A stretch of DNA of 7,397 nucleotides from G001797105 sp964528155 (lineage in GTDB: Bacteria > Chloroflexota > Anaerolineae > Anaerolineales > E44-bin32). A program made the translations under genes and the position numbers. The notes below the pieces were generated by a model. That model was given only the letters and a program-made list of their open reading frames with translations, ran no database searches and had not been told where the DNA came from. Where the stretch lies: positions 1-7,397 of the forward strand of contig CAZGRL010000158.1 in the NCBI GenBank assembly GCA_964528155.1, given 5' to 3'. Shown here in pieces: positions 1 through 6,296 of this stretch (position 1 is the stretch's first letter; every line of letters starts with the position of its first letter).

Positions 1-167
1 CCATTCCAGACAAGAGGGTCTTGACAGGGCAGCGCTTTCATAGATGGTTAGGCAGCCTGCCATGCGGTTGCACTCACTGCTCGCCTGCCGGCCTCTACGT
101 GCAGAGTACAGCGGCTGTTGCGAAGCCACTTGCACTCCCCGGGGTCCTTCCCTCGGGCCAGTTGGGT

Positions 168-548
168 CTACGGCGCAGACGGTTTCGTGAATTGAAAGTA
201 GCCGAAACCGAGGGCCAGGAGGAGGTAGATGACCACATTCAGCCATCCGAGGGCGTTCGGGATCCCTTGGAGTTGCCCAACTACTGAAAGGATGAAGCCC
301 AGGCCATCAGAAACGAAGAGCGCAAGTACGATGGCGTTGCGCGCGTCGGAGGCTGAGGCCTTCCGCGCTGACCAGGTCAGAACGGCGAAACCGACGAGCG
401 CGGCTCCGAATAGCTGGGAAACCAGGTGAAACGCCGCATCTGCCGACAAGCCATACAAGGCAAGGATTTGGCCTGGCACAATGACAAAGGCGATTCCGAA
501 GATCGCGGCAACGATAGTATTGATGGTCATGAGCAGCGAAATATCCAT
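168..548 (-). CDS. Small four-helix integral membrane protein, function unknown
   Basis: The product is a 126-residue hydrophobic protein that I do not recognise by name. Four membrane segments can be seen at about residues 4-25, 40-60, 70-92 and 100-120. They are joined by short loops, one of them basic and polar (S60-R70, with ARKAS). A short tail (TKPSAP) follows the last helix, and there is no signal peptide separate from helix 1. The start is well supported: the minus strand carries AAGGAAGGAGT (positions 556-566) eight bases upstream of the ATG. The pattern resembles small DUF4345-like or DoxX-like four-helix proteins that are usually annotated hypothetical, but that is resemblance only and no active-site residues are visible. 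The gene is divergent from the repressor and separated from it by about 470 bases, so a functional link to the sugar operon is not indicated. I am confident it is a gene and not confident of any role. Confidence 0.8.
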   Translation of the reverse strand: MDISLLMTINTIVAAIFGIAFVIVPGQILALYGLSADAAFHLVSQLFGAALVGFAVLTWSARKASASDARNAIVLALFVSDGLGFILSVVGQLQGIPNALGWLNVVIYLLLALGFGYFQFTKPSAP

Positions 549-729
549 TTTGGCGACTCCTTCCTTTCAAGACCTGATAGTTGGCAGGCTGCACAACGGT
601 TTCGAGCTGAGCGGCCCGGCCAAGACTTATTCACATCTTCGCGCCGAGCTGGCCGTGAGCCGTCGGAGACCGTTCGTCCCGGATGTTCTTACCGGGATCC
701 TGGTGCACTTCCAGGGCTCCAGCTAGTGG

Positions 730-981
730 TCAGACGAGACGGTGGTAGAGCCCAAAGTCAAGGGAAGCACTTTGTTCTGAGGACATCGGTAACACTCGGC
801 GGGCCAGGTCGAGCTGGCGGCGCGTGACTGCGCCCCTGGAGACAATATCGTGGATCTTGTAGGGTCGCAACTCATAGCAGCCGATCTGGTAGAAACAGAA
901 GAGCAAATCGCAGACACCGTCGTCGACTTCTCCAGCACCCTGACACTCACTTGAATACTTTGACATAACACACTCGGCCAT
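730..981 (-). pseudogene. Possible 3' remnant of an unidentified minus-strand gene
   Basis: The minus strand is open from 981 down to a TGA at 730-732. From about residue 17 onward the translation has ordinary protein composition, including the stretches ELRPYKIHDIVSRGAVTRRQ and LDLARRVLP and the ending DFGLYHRLV. Its codons are mostly normal rather than Cys/Arg/Ser-rich as in a typical antisense shadow. The first ATG (979-981) lies inside the strong promoter assigned to the repressor, and no ribosome site is evident before it. I therefore read this as the surviving C-terminal 60-70 residues of a larger protein, cut off where the repressor promoter begins. I do not recognise the family. A real 83-residue protein, or chance openness, remain possible. 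Confidence 0.3.
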
Positions 982-989
982 GCTATATT
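960..989 (+). promoter_or_regulatory. Sigma70-type promoter of the LacI-family gene
   Basis: A perfect TTGACA -35 box (960-965) is followed, after an 18-base spacer, by TATATT (984-989). TG at 981-982 gives an extended -10 (TGC-TATATT). Transcription should begin near 996, within the palindromic operator and about 25 bases before the repressor start codon. That geometry suits simple autorepression. Confidence 0.8.
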
Positions 990-1002
990 GAAAGTGCTTT
1001 CA
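989..1002. promoter_or_regulatory. Operator 1 for the LacI-family repressor
   Basis: TGAAAGTGCTTTCA has 6-bp inverted arms around a central TG. It matches the usual LacI/CcpA-type operator shape (TGAAA-N4-TTTCA), with TG where CG is the more common centre. It overlaps the last -10 base and the predicted start site, so a bound repressor would block initiation. The same 14-mer occurs upstream of the importer operon at 2194-2207. Confidence 0.8.
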
Positions 1003-1020
1003 TGCACCCCATCTTGATGA

Positions 1021-2028
1021 ATGATGTGCGCTAAGAAGAATCCAACCATTTATGATGTCGCAGAATACTCCGGGACGAGCATTTCAACCGTTTCCCGAGT
1101 GGTGAATTCGCCTGACAAGGTCAGTGTTGAGACCCGGCACAGGGTTTTTGCCGCCATCGATGCTCTTGGGTTCGTGCCTAAGGCTGAGGCTCGTGCTCGT
1201 GCCCTGCGCCTGAATGGGCGCATCGGCGTGATCACCCCCTTCTTTACGGCACCTTCCTTCGTCCAACGACTACGGGGCCTAGCAGGGGAATTGTCCAAGA
1301 AGAACAACGACTTGGTGATCTACACGGTTGACTCAGTGGATCGATTTCAGAGTCACCTGTCGTCATTACCCCTCAGGGGCAACCTTGACGGGTTGGTCAT
1401 CATGTCCCTACCAGTTGAAGATGCCTATGTGGACCAGCTGCTCAAGCACAATCTCCCGACTGTACTGATCGAATTCCCCAATACAAGACTGAACAGCGTC
1501 GAAATTGATGATGTGGCTGGCGGGCGGATGGTTGCCGAATATCTTGTCGCAAAAGGACATCGCCGGATTGCATTTCTGGGTGATACCGACTTGCCTGAAT
1601 ATGCTATTCATCCTGTTAACTTGCGTTTGGTCGGTTTCAGACAGGGCCTGCAAGAAGCGGGTATCGTGCTTGAAGATGAGTTCGTTCGTCTTGCACCTTA
1701 CACTCTGGAACTGACTCGTCAGGCAGCCGTTGAACTTCTCAACACCTCGAACCCACCGACGGCTATCTTTGCCGCGACGGATTTTCAGGCACTTAGTGTG
1801 ATCAAAGTTGCGCGCCAGCTTGGAGTCAAAATCCCAGAACAGCTGGCGGTCATCGGTTTCGATGATCTCGATATGGCAGAGTATGCGGATCTCACCACCG
1901 TTCGTCAACACTTGGACGAATCCGGGCGTCTCGCGATTGAGATTCTTCTTGCCCATATCGCGGACAATTCACGGCCGGTTCAACACATCAGACTCCCCTT
2001 GACCATCATTGAGCGCTTAACAGCCTAG
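1021..2028 (+). CDS. LacI-family (LacI/GalR) transcriptional repressor
   Basis: This 335-residue protein has the usual family length and order. An N-terminal helix-turn-helix covers about residues 9-29 (TIYDVAEYSGTSISTVSRVVN region, including the near-invariant STVSRVVN). A hinge segment follows at about 52-65. The rest is a periplasmic-binding-protein-like sensor domain with the family landmarks IDDVAGGRM (162-170), KGHRRIAFLGD (178-188), ATDFQALSV (252-260) and VIGFDD (277-282). It should be a cytoplasmic dimer that binds palindromic DNA and releases it when a sugar-type ligand binds. Two in-frame ATGs (1021 and 1024) open the gene and no good Shine-Dalgarno is visible in the 25-base leader, so the exact start is uncertain by one codon. 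Matching operators in its own promoter and before the importer operon make autoregulation and control of the downstream genes likely. Sampled lines are near 52% GC, clearly lower than the importer genes. The ligand cannot be read from the sequence. Confidence 0.95.
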   Translation: MMCAKKNPTIYDVAEYSGTSISTVSRVVNSPDKVSVETRHRVFAAIDALGFVPKAEARARALRLNGRIGVITPFFTAPSFVQRLRGLAGELSKKNNDLVIYTVDSVDRFQSHLSSLPLRGNLDGLVIMSLPVEDAYVDQLLKHNLPTVLIEFPNTRLNSVEIDDVAGGRMVAEYLVAKGHRRIAFLGDTDLPEYAIHPVNLRLVGFRQGLQEAGIVLEDEFVRLAPYTLELTRQAAVELLNTSNPPTAIFAATDFQALSVIKVARQLGVKIPEQLAVIGFDDLDMAEYADLTTVRQHLDESGRLAIEILLAHIADNSRPVQHIRLPLTIIERLTA

Positions 2029-2038
2029 TAGCCGCCCT

Positions 2039-2064
2039 CTAGCACCTTGAGCACCATGTGCTAG
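2039..2064 (+). terminator. Weak hairpin downstream of the repressor gene
   Basis: CTAGCAC (2039-2045) pairs with GTGCTAG (2058-2064) across a 12-base loop. An alternative 5-bp stem, AGCAC/GTGCT (2050-2054 with 2058-2062), can form instead. It begins 10 bases after the repressor stop codon, where a terminator would be expected. No T-run follows, so it is not a classical intrinsic terminator, and read-through into the importer leader cannot be excluded. Confidence 0.25.
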
Positions 2065-2159
2065 GCAGACAACCCAATGCTCCATAATCAAGCCTAGGCC
2101 AGGCGGTTCGTGCTGACCGACCCCACGGCTCTGAAGCTGCGTGGATGAAGTCACCTACG

Positions 2160-2188
2160 TTGACGGTGGGGCTGTCCTATGCTAGAAT
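2160..2188 (+). promoter_or_regulatory. Sigma70-type promoter of the sugar ABC importer operon
   Basis: TTGACG (2160-2165) and TAGAAT (2183-2188) are separated by the ideal 17 bases, with TG at 2180-2181 giving an extended -10. The predicted start is near 2195, at the left edge of the operator. This is the same architecture as the repressor's own promoter, so the two should respond together. Confidence 0.8.
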
Positions 2189-2192
2189 CTGC

Positions 2193-2208
2193 CTGAAAGT
2201 GCTTTCAG
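2193..2208. promoter_or_regulatory. Operator 2 for the LacI-family repressor
   Basis: CTGAAAGTGCTTTCAG has 7-bp inverted arms around a central TG and contains the same 14-mer as operator 1. It starts 5 bases after the -10 box, across the predicted transcription start. The longer symmetry compared with operator 1 suggests at least equal affinity. A further half-site, CACTTTC (2214-2220), lies just downstream. Confidence 0.85.
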
Positions 2209-2341
2209 CAAAACACTTTCCCGCATTCACTGGATACCCCTTTCTGTAGCCTTGGCAGACAACGAGAACCCGAAGAGCGGGATCAATGGGCAACGTTCAT
2301 GCCGTGTTGTTGGAACTATCCCTGTTCATGGGCAAATCGCG

Positions 2342-2425
2342 ATGCTCATCACGCCGAACGGGATCAGGCGTTACGCGATGTCGATCAATCTGGATAAGCC
2401 AACCGGAGCAAGTCGAAGGAGGTGA
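2342..2425 (+). CDS. Possible 27-residue leader ORF or gene scrap
   Basis: An ATG at 2342 opens a 27-codon frame, beginning MLITPNGIRRYAMSINLD and ending with a TGA embedded in the AAGGAGGTGA sequence. The residue mix is protein-like, and the frame is the same as that of the downstream lipoprotein. No ribosome site precedes the ATG. The open frame also extends upstream of the ATG without a start, which is more typical of a gene scrap than of a true leader peptide. Confidence 0.15.
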   Translation: MLITPNGIRRYAMSINLDKPTGASRRR

Positions 2426-2505
2426 CCGAAAGCGAGGCGACTGTCAACCATCGAGCAGGGAAAGATCCGGATTCTCAACACGATCGTGTATGGCCATAGC
2501 GATAT

Positions 2506-2512
2506 GGAGGAG
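2506..2512 (+). promoter_or_regulatory. Ribosome binding site that fixes the lipoprotein start
   Basis: GGAGGAG lies immediately before the ATG at 2516, with the GGAGG core (2506-2510) five bases away. It favours 2516 over the in-frame ATG at 2486. The later start also places the basic residues and hydrophobic core of the signal peptide at the N-terminus. Confidence 0.75.
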
Positions 2513-2515
2513 CAC

Positions 2516-3919
2516 ATGAAGAGAATGTCGCTGCAACTGGTTTCGCTGTTGGTCTTGAGCACCATGGTCTTGGGTGGCTGTGCGCCAGCAGCAACTGCTA
2601 TCCCCGCCGCAACACAGGCGCCGGCAACACAGGCGCCAGCCACAGCGGCTGCTACCGAAGCCCCGCCGACTACGGCGCCGACGGAAGCTCCGGCAGCCGT
2701 GGGCCCGAGCTGCGGGACGGATCCTGTCGTGATGAACGCCTACGTAGAGACTGGCTTCGAAACCATCATAAGGCTTACCGAAGAGTTCACGAAGCAGTTC
2801 CCCAACGTGACCTGGGACATCAAGCAGGACCAGTTCGCGAATCTCATCACCACGACGCCGCTCCTGCTCTCGAGTGACAACCCACCGGACATCATCCGGC
2901 TGCCGACTTTCGTCACGTTCGCCAAGGATGGGCTGCTCATGAACCTTGACGACTACGCGACGGCATTCGGCTGGAACGATTGGCCAGTACCACTCCAATT
3001 TGCCCGCCTCGATGCGAACGGCATCCGCGGCTCCGGCACGCTCTATGCCATGGGCCTCAACTACCAATTGACCGGTGTCTTCTACAACAAGGAGCTGGCG
3101 GCCCAGATCGGCATGACTGAGCCGCCTAAGACGCTCGCCGAGTTCGATGCCCTGCTCGCCGCGGCCAAGGCCGCCGGGCTCCAACCGATCATGGAATGGG
3201 GCAGCGCCAAGAGCGGCATGGGGCTCGCTTTCCCGCTTCAGCAGCTGATGGCAGCCTATGGCCCGGTCGGTCCGATCAACGACTGGATCTTCAATAAACC
3301 CGGCGCGACGATCGATACGCCGACGAACCTCATTGCCGCCCAGCACCTCCAGCAGTGGATCGAGAACGGGTACTTCCCGCCCGACATCAACGCCATCGAG
3401 TACACCGACGCCGCCACCCGCTTCGGCCAGGGTGAAGGGGTCTTCACCTTCAACGGCGACTGGCAGAATGCCGGGTACGATACGGACTTGCCCGGCAACG
3501 TCGGGTTCTTCGTGATGCCGCCCGCTGTGGCCGGCGGACAACCTGCCGCCATGTCCGGTCCTCTGACGTACGGCATTGCTGCCAATGCCAAGCACGGGGA
3601 CTGCGCAGCATTCTTCTTCAACTGGCTCGCCACGAACGACGCGGCCCGCCAGATCAACGTGACTGTTGGCGGCTCCAACCCCGGTGGGCCGGCGGGTGCT
3701 ACGATACCTTCCGTCGCTGCCGGCTCGGTCACGGCCGAGACGCTCGCTGCCGGACCGGTGGTGGGCAGCAACGCGATGGACTTCATCGCCAACGCGACGA
3801 GCTCGATCTTCGCCCAGGGCTGGACGCCCGAGCTCCAGAAGATGGTCGGTGGCAAGCAGGACGCCGCTGGCCTTCTCAAGGCCGTTCAGGCTGAATACGA
3901 GAGGGAACTCGCTCAGTAA
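2516..3919 (+). CDS. Sugar ABC transporter solute-binding lipoprotein (extracellular family 1)
   Basis: This 467-residue protein should capture a sugar or oligosaccharide outside the membrane and deliver it to the two permeases encoded next. The N-terminus is a lipoprotein signal: MKR, then a hydrophobic core, then the lipobox LGGC with Cys22 as the lipidation site. An Ala/Thr/Pro linker (about 23-63), built partly from repeats, tethers the domain. The mature domain has family-1 (MalE/UgpB-like) landmarks: PDIIRLP (124-130), FYNKELAAQIGMTEPPKTLAEF (about 189-210), and FNGDW followed by a GFFVMPP segment in the second half. Length is typical. The alternative ATG at 2486 would put a charged stretch before the signal peptide and is disfavoured. 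The following permease begins 52 bases after the stop, with no terminator between, so the genes are co-transcribed. Codon use is strongly GC-rich. The ligand is unknown. The neighbouring CE7 esterase hints at an acetylated oligosaccharide, which is inference. Confidence 0.95.
   Translation: MKRMSLQLVSLLVLSTMVLGGCAPAATAIPAATQAPATQAPATAAATEAPPTTAPTEAPAAVGPSCGTDPVVMNAYVETGFETIIRLTEEFTKQFPNVTWDIKQDQFANLITTTPLLLSSDNPPDIIRLPTFVTFAKDGLLMNLDDYATAFGWNDWPVPLQFARLDANGIRGSGTLYAMGLNYQLTGVFYNKELAAQIGMTEPPKTLAEFDALLAAAKAAGLQPIMEWGSAKSGMGLAFPLQQLMAAYGPVGPINDWIFNKPGATIDTPTNLIAAQHLQQWIENGYFPPDINAIEYTDAATRFGQGEGVFTFNGDWQNAGYDTDLPGNVGFFVMPPAVAGGQPAAMSGPLTYGIAANAKHGDCAAFFFNWLATNDAARQINVTVGGSNPGGPAGATIPSVAAGSVTAETLAAGPVVGSNAMDFIANATSSIFAQGWTPELQKMVGGKQDAAGLLKAVQAEYERELAQ
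2610..2639 (+). repeat. Two tandem 15-bp units in the lipoprotein linker
   Basis: CAACACAGGCGCCGG (2610-2624) is followed directly by CAACACAGGCGCCAG (2625-2639), differing at one base. They encode the TQAPA TQAPA part of the surface linker after the lipidated cysteine. Such repeats expand and contract easily by slippage, so linker length probably varies among relatives. Confidence 0.85.
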
Positions 3920-3971
3920 TGGTGACGCCCGCGGTATGATTCCTGCGCCTGCCAGATCGACGGTGACATCG

Positions 3972-4907
3972 ATGGCGACGTCAGACAATCGCCCCGCGGC
4001 CCTCGTAGTCTCCCGGCGGGCCTACTCAAGCAAACGGACCCGCCGGGAGGCTCTTATTGGCTGGCTGTTCGTCCTGCCCGCGCTGCTCATGTACGCGGTC
4101 TTCGTGCTCGTGCCTATCCTGTTGACCATCCTGTACTCGTTCTATCGCTGGAACGGTGTCGGTCCTATGACCTGGGTGGGGTTGAAGAACTATGTGTCTG
4201 TCTTCCAGGTTCCCAACCTGATCGGGACGGTCTTCAACGCATTCTGGCTGGTCGTGTGGTTCAGCTTCATTCCGGTGGGCCTTGGTCTCGTCGTCGCGAG
4301 CGTGATGCACCGCGTGGCGACCGGGCGGTTCGGGGCGATAGCCCGGACCGTTCTGTTCCTGCCCCAGGTCATAGCGCTCGTCGCTGCCGGCATCATCTGG
4401 GGCTGGCTGCTGGCCCTCCCGGGCTTGATCAACCAGATCCTCAAGGCCGTCGGTCTCGGCGCGATCACCCGTGCCTGGCTCGGCGACTTCCACTGGGCGC
4501 TCCCATCCGTCGGCGTCATCGGGATCTGGGTCTTGCTGGGATTCTGCATTGTCCTGCTGTTGACGGCCATGACGAAGATCGACTCGGCCCTCTATGAGTC
4601 CGCGAGGCTCGACGGCGCAAGATGGCTCCAGGAGTTCCTTGCAATCACCGTCCCGCTTCTCCGATACGAGATCGGCGTGTGCCTGACCGTCACTATGATC
4701 TTCGCGCTCGCCGCGTTTGACATCGTCTACGTCTCGACGGCCGGCGGGCCCGGCAACTCGACGGCGGTCCCAGGGCTCCAGATCTACATCCTTGCGTTCA
4801 CCCAGCGAGCGGTGGGCCTGGCTTCTGCCCTGGCCGTCATACTCATGGTCCTGGTCATCGTGGTAATCCTCCCGATCCAGCGCCTGAACCGGGAGGTCGC
4901 GCTATGA
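3972..4907 (+). CDS. Sugar ABC transporter permease, MalF/UgpA type
   Basis: This 311-residue inner-membrane protein is one of two subunits forming the translocation channel. It has about six membrane segments, the first at about 29-56 (GWLFVLPALLMYAVFVLVPI region). The cytoplasmic EAA loop that docks the ATPase is at about 208-230 (YESARLDGARWLQEF then ITVPLL). The AGGPGNST motif (257-264) is characteristic of the MalF/UgpA side of CUT1 importers. The open frame extends upstream into the lipoprotein gene, but that part is Arg/Ser-rich shadow sequence. I chose ATG 3972 because GGTGA lies five bases upstream and the length fits the family. ATG 3936 (323 residues) is an alternative. The gene overlaps the next permease by ATGA, indicating translational coupling. 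No ATPase gene is adjacent. Confidence 0.94.
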   Translation: MATSDNRPAALVVSRRAYSSKRTRREALIGWLFVLPALLMYAVFVLVPILLTILYSFYRWNGVGPMTWVGLKNYVSVFQVPNLIGTVFNAFWLVVWFSFIPVGLGLVVASVMHRVATGRFGAIARTVLFLPQVIALVAAGIIWGWLLALPGLINQILKAVGLGAITRAWLGDFHWALPSVGVIGIWVLLGFCIVLLLTAMTKIDSALYESARLDGARWLQEFLAITVPLLRYEIGVCLTVTMIFALAAFDIVYVSTAGGPGNSTAVPGLQIYILAFTQRAVGLASALAVILMVLVIVVILPIQRLNREVAL

Positions 4908-5728
4908 GGGTTGGACGTTTCGAACTCTTTGCGGGACGAGCGCTCCTCTTGGCGCTGATGGCGTTCACGATCCTGCCCTTCATCAGCATCTTCACGACCG
5001 CGCTGGCTCCGTCGAACACTCTGCCCAGGGGGTTCGAATGGCCCGCGGAGCCGCAGTGGGGTAACTTCGTCGAGGCGTTCAAGCAGGCGCACATGCCCGT
5101 GCTCCTCGCCTCGAGCACGTTCCTTGTCCTCGCCATCGTGCCCGTGTCTCTTGTCATCTCGACGATGGCCGGGTTCGCCATCGGCCTGCTGCGTATCCCT
5201 GGCGCGAACGTGCTCCTTTTCTTGTTCGTGTTCGGGCTGACGATCCCGTTCCCCGGAATCATCATCCCCATCTACATCTTGGAGCGGGCGGTGCATCTCT
5301 ACAACACTCGGTTCGCGATCGTGCTGCCGCTGATCGCCTTGTACATGCCCTTTGCCGTCTTCTGGATGCGCGCCCACTTTGTCAATATGCAGCCTGAGAT
5401 CACGGATGCGGCCCGCGTCGATGGCGCGACAACATGGGACCTGTTCCGGCACATCCACATCCCGCTCGCGCGGGCGCCGGTCACGTCGCTCGGGATCCTC
5501 ATGTCCATCTGGACCTGGAACCATTTACTCCTTGCGCTGGTGCTCGTCGAGGACCCGAACCAGCGGACAATGGCCGGTGCGCTGGGAGCGTTCCAGGGCC
5601 ACTACGCGACCGATATCCCCCTGCTGTGCGCCGGCACGATACTGATCCTGGTGCCCACCCTCGTCATCTTCGTGCTGTTCCAGCGTCAGATCATCACGGC
5701 GCTGATCCAGGGCGCGGTCAAGGGATGA
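4904..5728 (+). CDS. Sugar ABC transporter permease, MalG/UgpE type
   Basis: This 274-residue protein is the second channel subunit, pairing with the upstream permease. Hydrophobic segments lie at about 12-33, 66-90, 103-125, 137-157, 195-215 and 239-260. The EAA loop for ATPase docking is at about 166-188 (TDAARVDGATTWDLF then IHIPL), with the conserved aspartate and glycine in place. The ending VLFQRQIITALIQGAVKG is typical of MalG/UgpE-type proteins. The start is clear: GGGAGG (4891-4896) lies seven bases before the ATG, and the start overlaps the preceding stop codon (ATGA). It appears to be the last gene of the transport operon, since about 570 bases without an intact gene follow. Its GC-rich codon use matches the other two transport genes. 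Confidence 0.95.
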   Translation: MRVGRFELFAGRALLLALMAFTILPFISIFTTALAPSNTLPRGFEWPAEPQWGNFVEAFKQAHMPVLLASSTFLVLAIVPVSLVISTMAGFAIGLLRIPGANVLLFLFVFGLTIPFPGIIIPIYILERAVHLYNTRFAIVLPLIALYMPFAVFWMRAHFVNMQPEITDAARVDGATTWDLFRHIHIPLARAPVTSLGILMSIWTWNHLLLALVLVEDPNQRTMAGALGAFQGHYATDIPLLCAGTILILVPTLVIFVLFQRQIITALIQGAVKG

Positions 5729-6054
5729 GAGCGGGGTCTGGAGCAGTGGCGTGCCGAGTGTGTGGATCGAGCTCGCCGATGGTCGGCGTGTCCAGGGTTT
5801 CGTCGACCAGGGGCACGAGCCCGTCGTAGAGACGTTCCGGTGCGGGCGCAGTCGGTGGGTATGCCTCGTCGGCCAACCCGGCTCTTGCCAAGTTGAGGGG
5901 CATCTGCACTGCCGGGCTGGAAGATCTTCTTGCGGGTTTCCGTCAGATTGTGAATTCCCGAGCGTCCCGCGCCGACAACCGCGAGGATGGCATCGGCATC
6001 CTCCTGATGATCTGCCGGGGGGAAACCCACCTGCTGCAGCTTGAACCTCGACTA
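5718..6054 (-). pseudogene. Probable frameshifted gene remnant, family not recognised
   Basis: Two minus-strand frames look protein-like and abut. The upstream one runs from an in-frame TAG at 6052-6054 and includes VGFPPADHQEDADAILAVVG, followed by AGRSGIHNLTETRKKIFQPG. Near 5905-5912 the protein-like composition shifts to another frame, MPLNLARAGLADEAYPPTAP, which continues to LDTPTIGELDPHTRH and a TGA at 5718-5720. A single frame change would join them into about 110 residues. The stop overlaps the end of the convergent permease gene. No intact start or ribosome site is visible. The family is not recognisable to me. Alternatively the whole stretch is non-coding and merely open by chance. 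Confidence 0.35.
5774..5788 (+). terminator. Short perfect hairpin after the importer operon
   Basis: CGCCGA (5774-5779) and TCGGCG (5783-5788) form a perfect 6-bp stem with a TGG loop, 45 bases after the last permease stop. No T-run follows, so it may only slow polymerase or stabilise the mRNA end. It also lies inside the proposed gene remnant, so it may be incidental. Confidence 0.25.
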
Positions 6055-6296
6055 CCTGCCTAAGCTGGAGCCGGACGTCAACCTTCTAGACATCGTCGGT
6101 GCTTCTCTCAGGGTGATCAATTCCTTAACAAACTGGCTGGGCGAGAGCAGTCAGACCGAACTCGTCCGGAACGCAAGGAGGCGCCCGTGTAAGAGATTGG
6201 GGGAAGGCATTGATATCGTGACCTGCCAGATGAACGGAAGGGTGCAGTATCCATCTTCCTGGCATCGACGGAGAGGACGAAGCCAGAGAGAACAGA
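6055..6296 (+). other. Non-coding stretch before the esterase gene
   Basis: With the decayed segment before it, this makes about 570 bases without an intact gene. An open plus-strand frame contains a short protein-like part (LEPDVNLLDIVGASLRVINS) but then becomes Arg-rich and has no credible start. AAGGAGG (6175-6181) is placed correctly for GTG (6187-6189), but the next codon is TAA. I see no convincing promoter for the esterase and no copy of the repressor operator. Whether the esterase is transcribed from the importer promoter or from its own cannot be told. Confidence 0.4.

Larger units (their letters stand above)
2195..2515 (+). promoter_or_regulatory. Long 5' leader of the importer mRNA
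   Basis: About 320 nt separate the predicted transcription start from the lipoprotein start codon. This is long for a simple bacterial sugar operon. The stretch contains a perfect Shine-Dalgarno-like AAGGAGGTGA (2416-2425) with no start codon at usable distance, a short open frame (2342-2425), and a 4-bp CCCG/CGGG hairpin (about 2270-2282). I recognise no known riboswitch class and see no clear terminator. It may be a regulatory leader or simply residue of earlier rearrangement. Confidence 0.35.

Noticed and set aside
481..726. 81-residue plus-strand frame opposite the small membrane protein
   Set aside because: It has no ribosome site and overlaps the well-supported start region of the minus-strand gene.
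762..775. Third operator-like sequence upstream of the repressor
   Set aside because: It matches only 10 of 14 positions, has no symmetric left arm, and no promoter is near. It also lies in the possible coding remnant.
2064..2263. 10-bp direct repeat GGCAGACAAC at 2064-2073 and 2254-2263 flanking the importer promoter
   Set aside because: A 10-bp repeat separated by 180 bases, with no inverted ends or transposase, is within chance expectation and gives no evidence of a mobile element.
3666..3971. N-terminal extension of the first permease into the lipoprotein gene
   Set aside because: The translated extension is Arg/Ser/Pro-rich out-of-frame sequence of the lipoprotein gene. Permeases of this family begin near 3972 or 3936.
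2444..3988. 514-residue open frame on the minus strand opposite the solute-binding protein gene
   Set aside because: It is an antisense shadow of a GC-rich gene. The translation is Arg/Gly/Glu-rich with no recognisable domain, while the plus strand encodes a clear lipoprotein.
4784..5524. 246-residue minus-strand frame opposite the permeases
   Set aside because: It is Arg/Asp/Glu/His-rich antisense composition overlapping two unmistakable membrane proteins.
5751..6044. 97-residue plus-strand frame after the importer operon
   Set aside because: It is Cys/Arg/Trp/Gly-rich and lies opposite the more protein-like minus-strand remnant, as expected of an antisense shadow.
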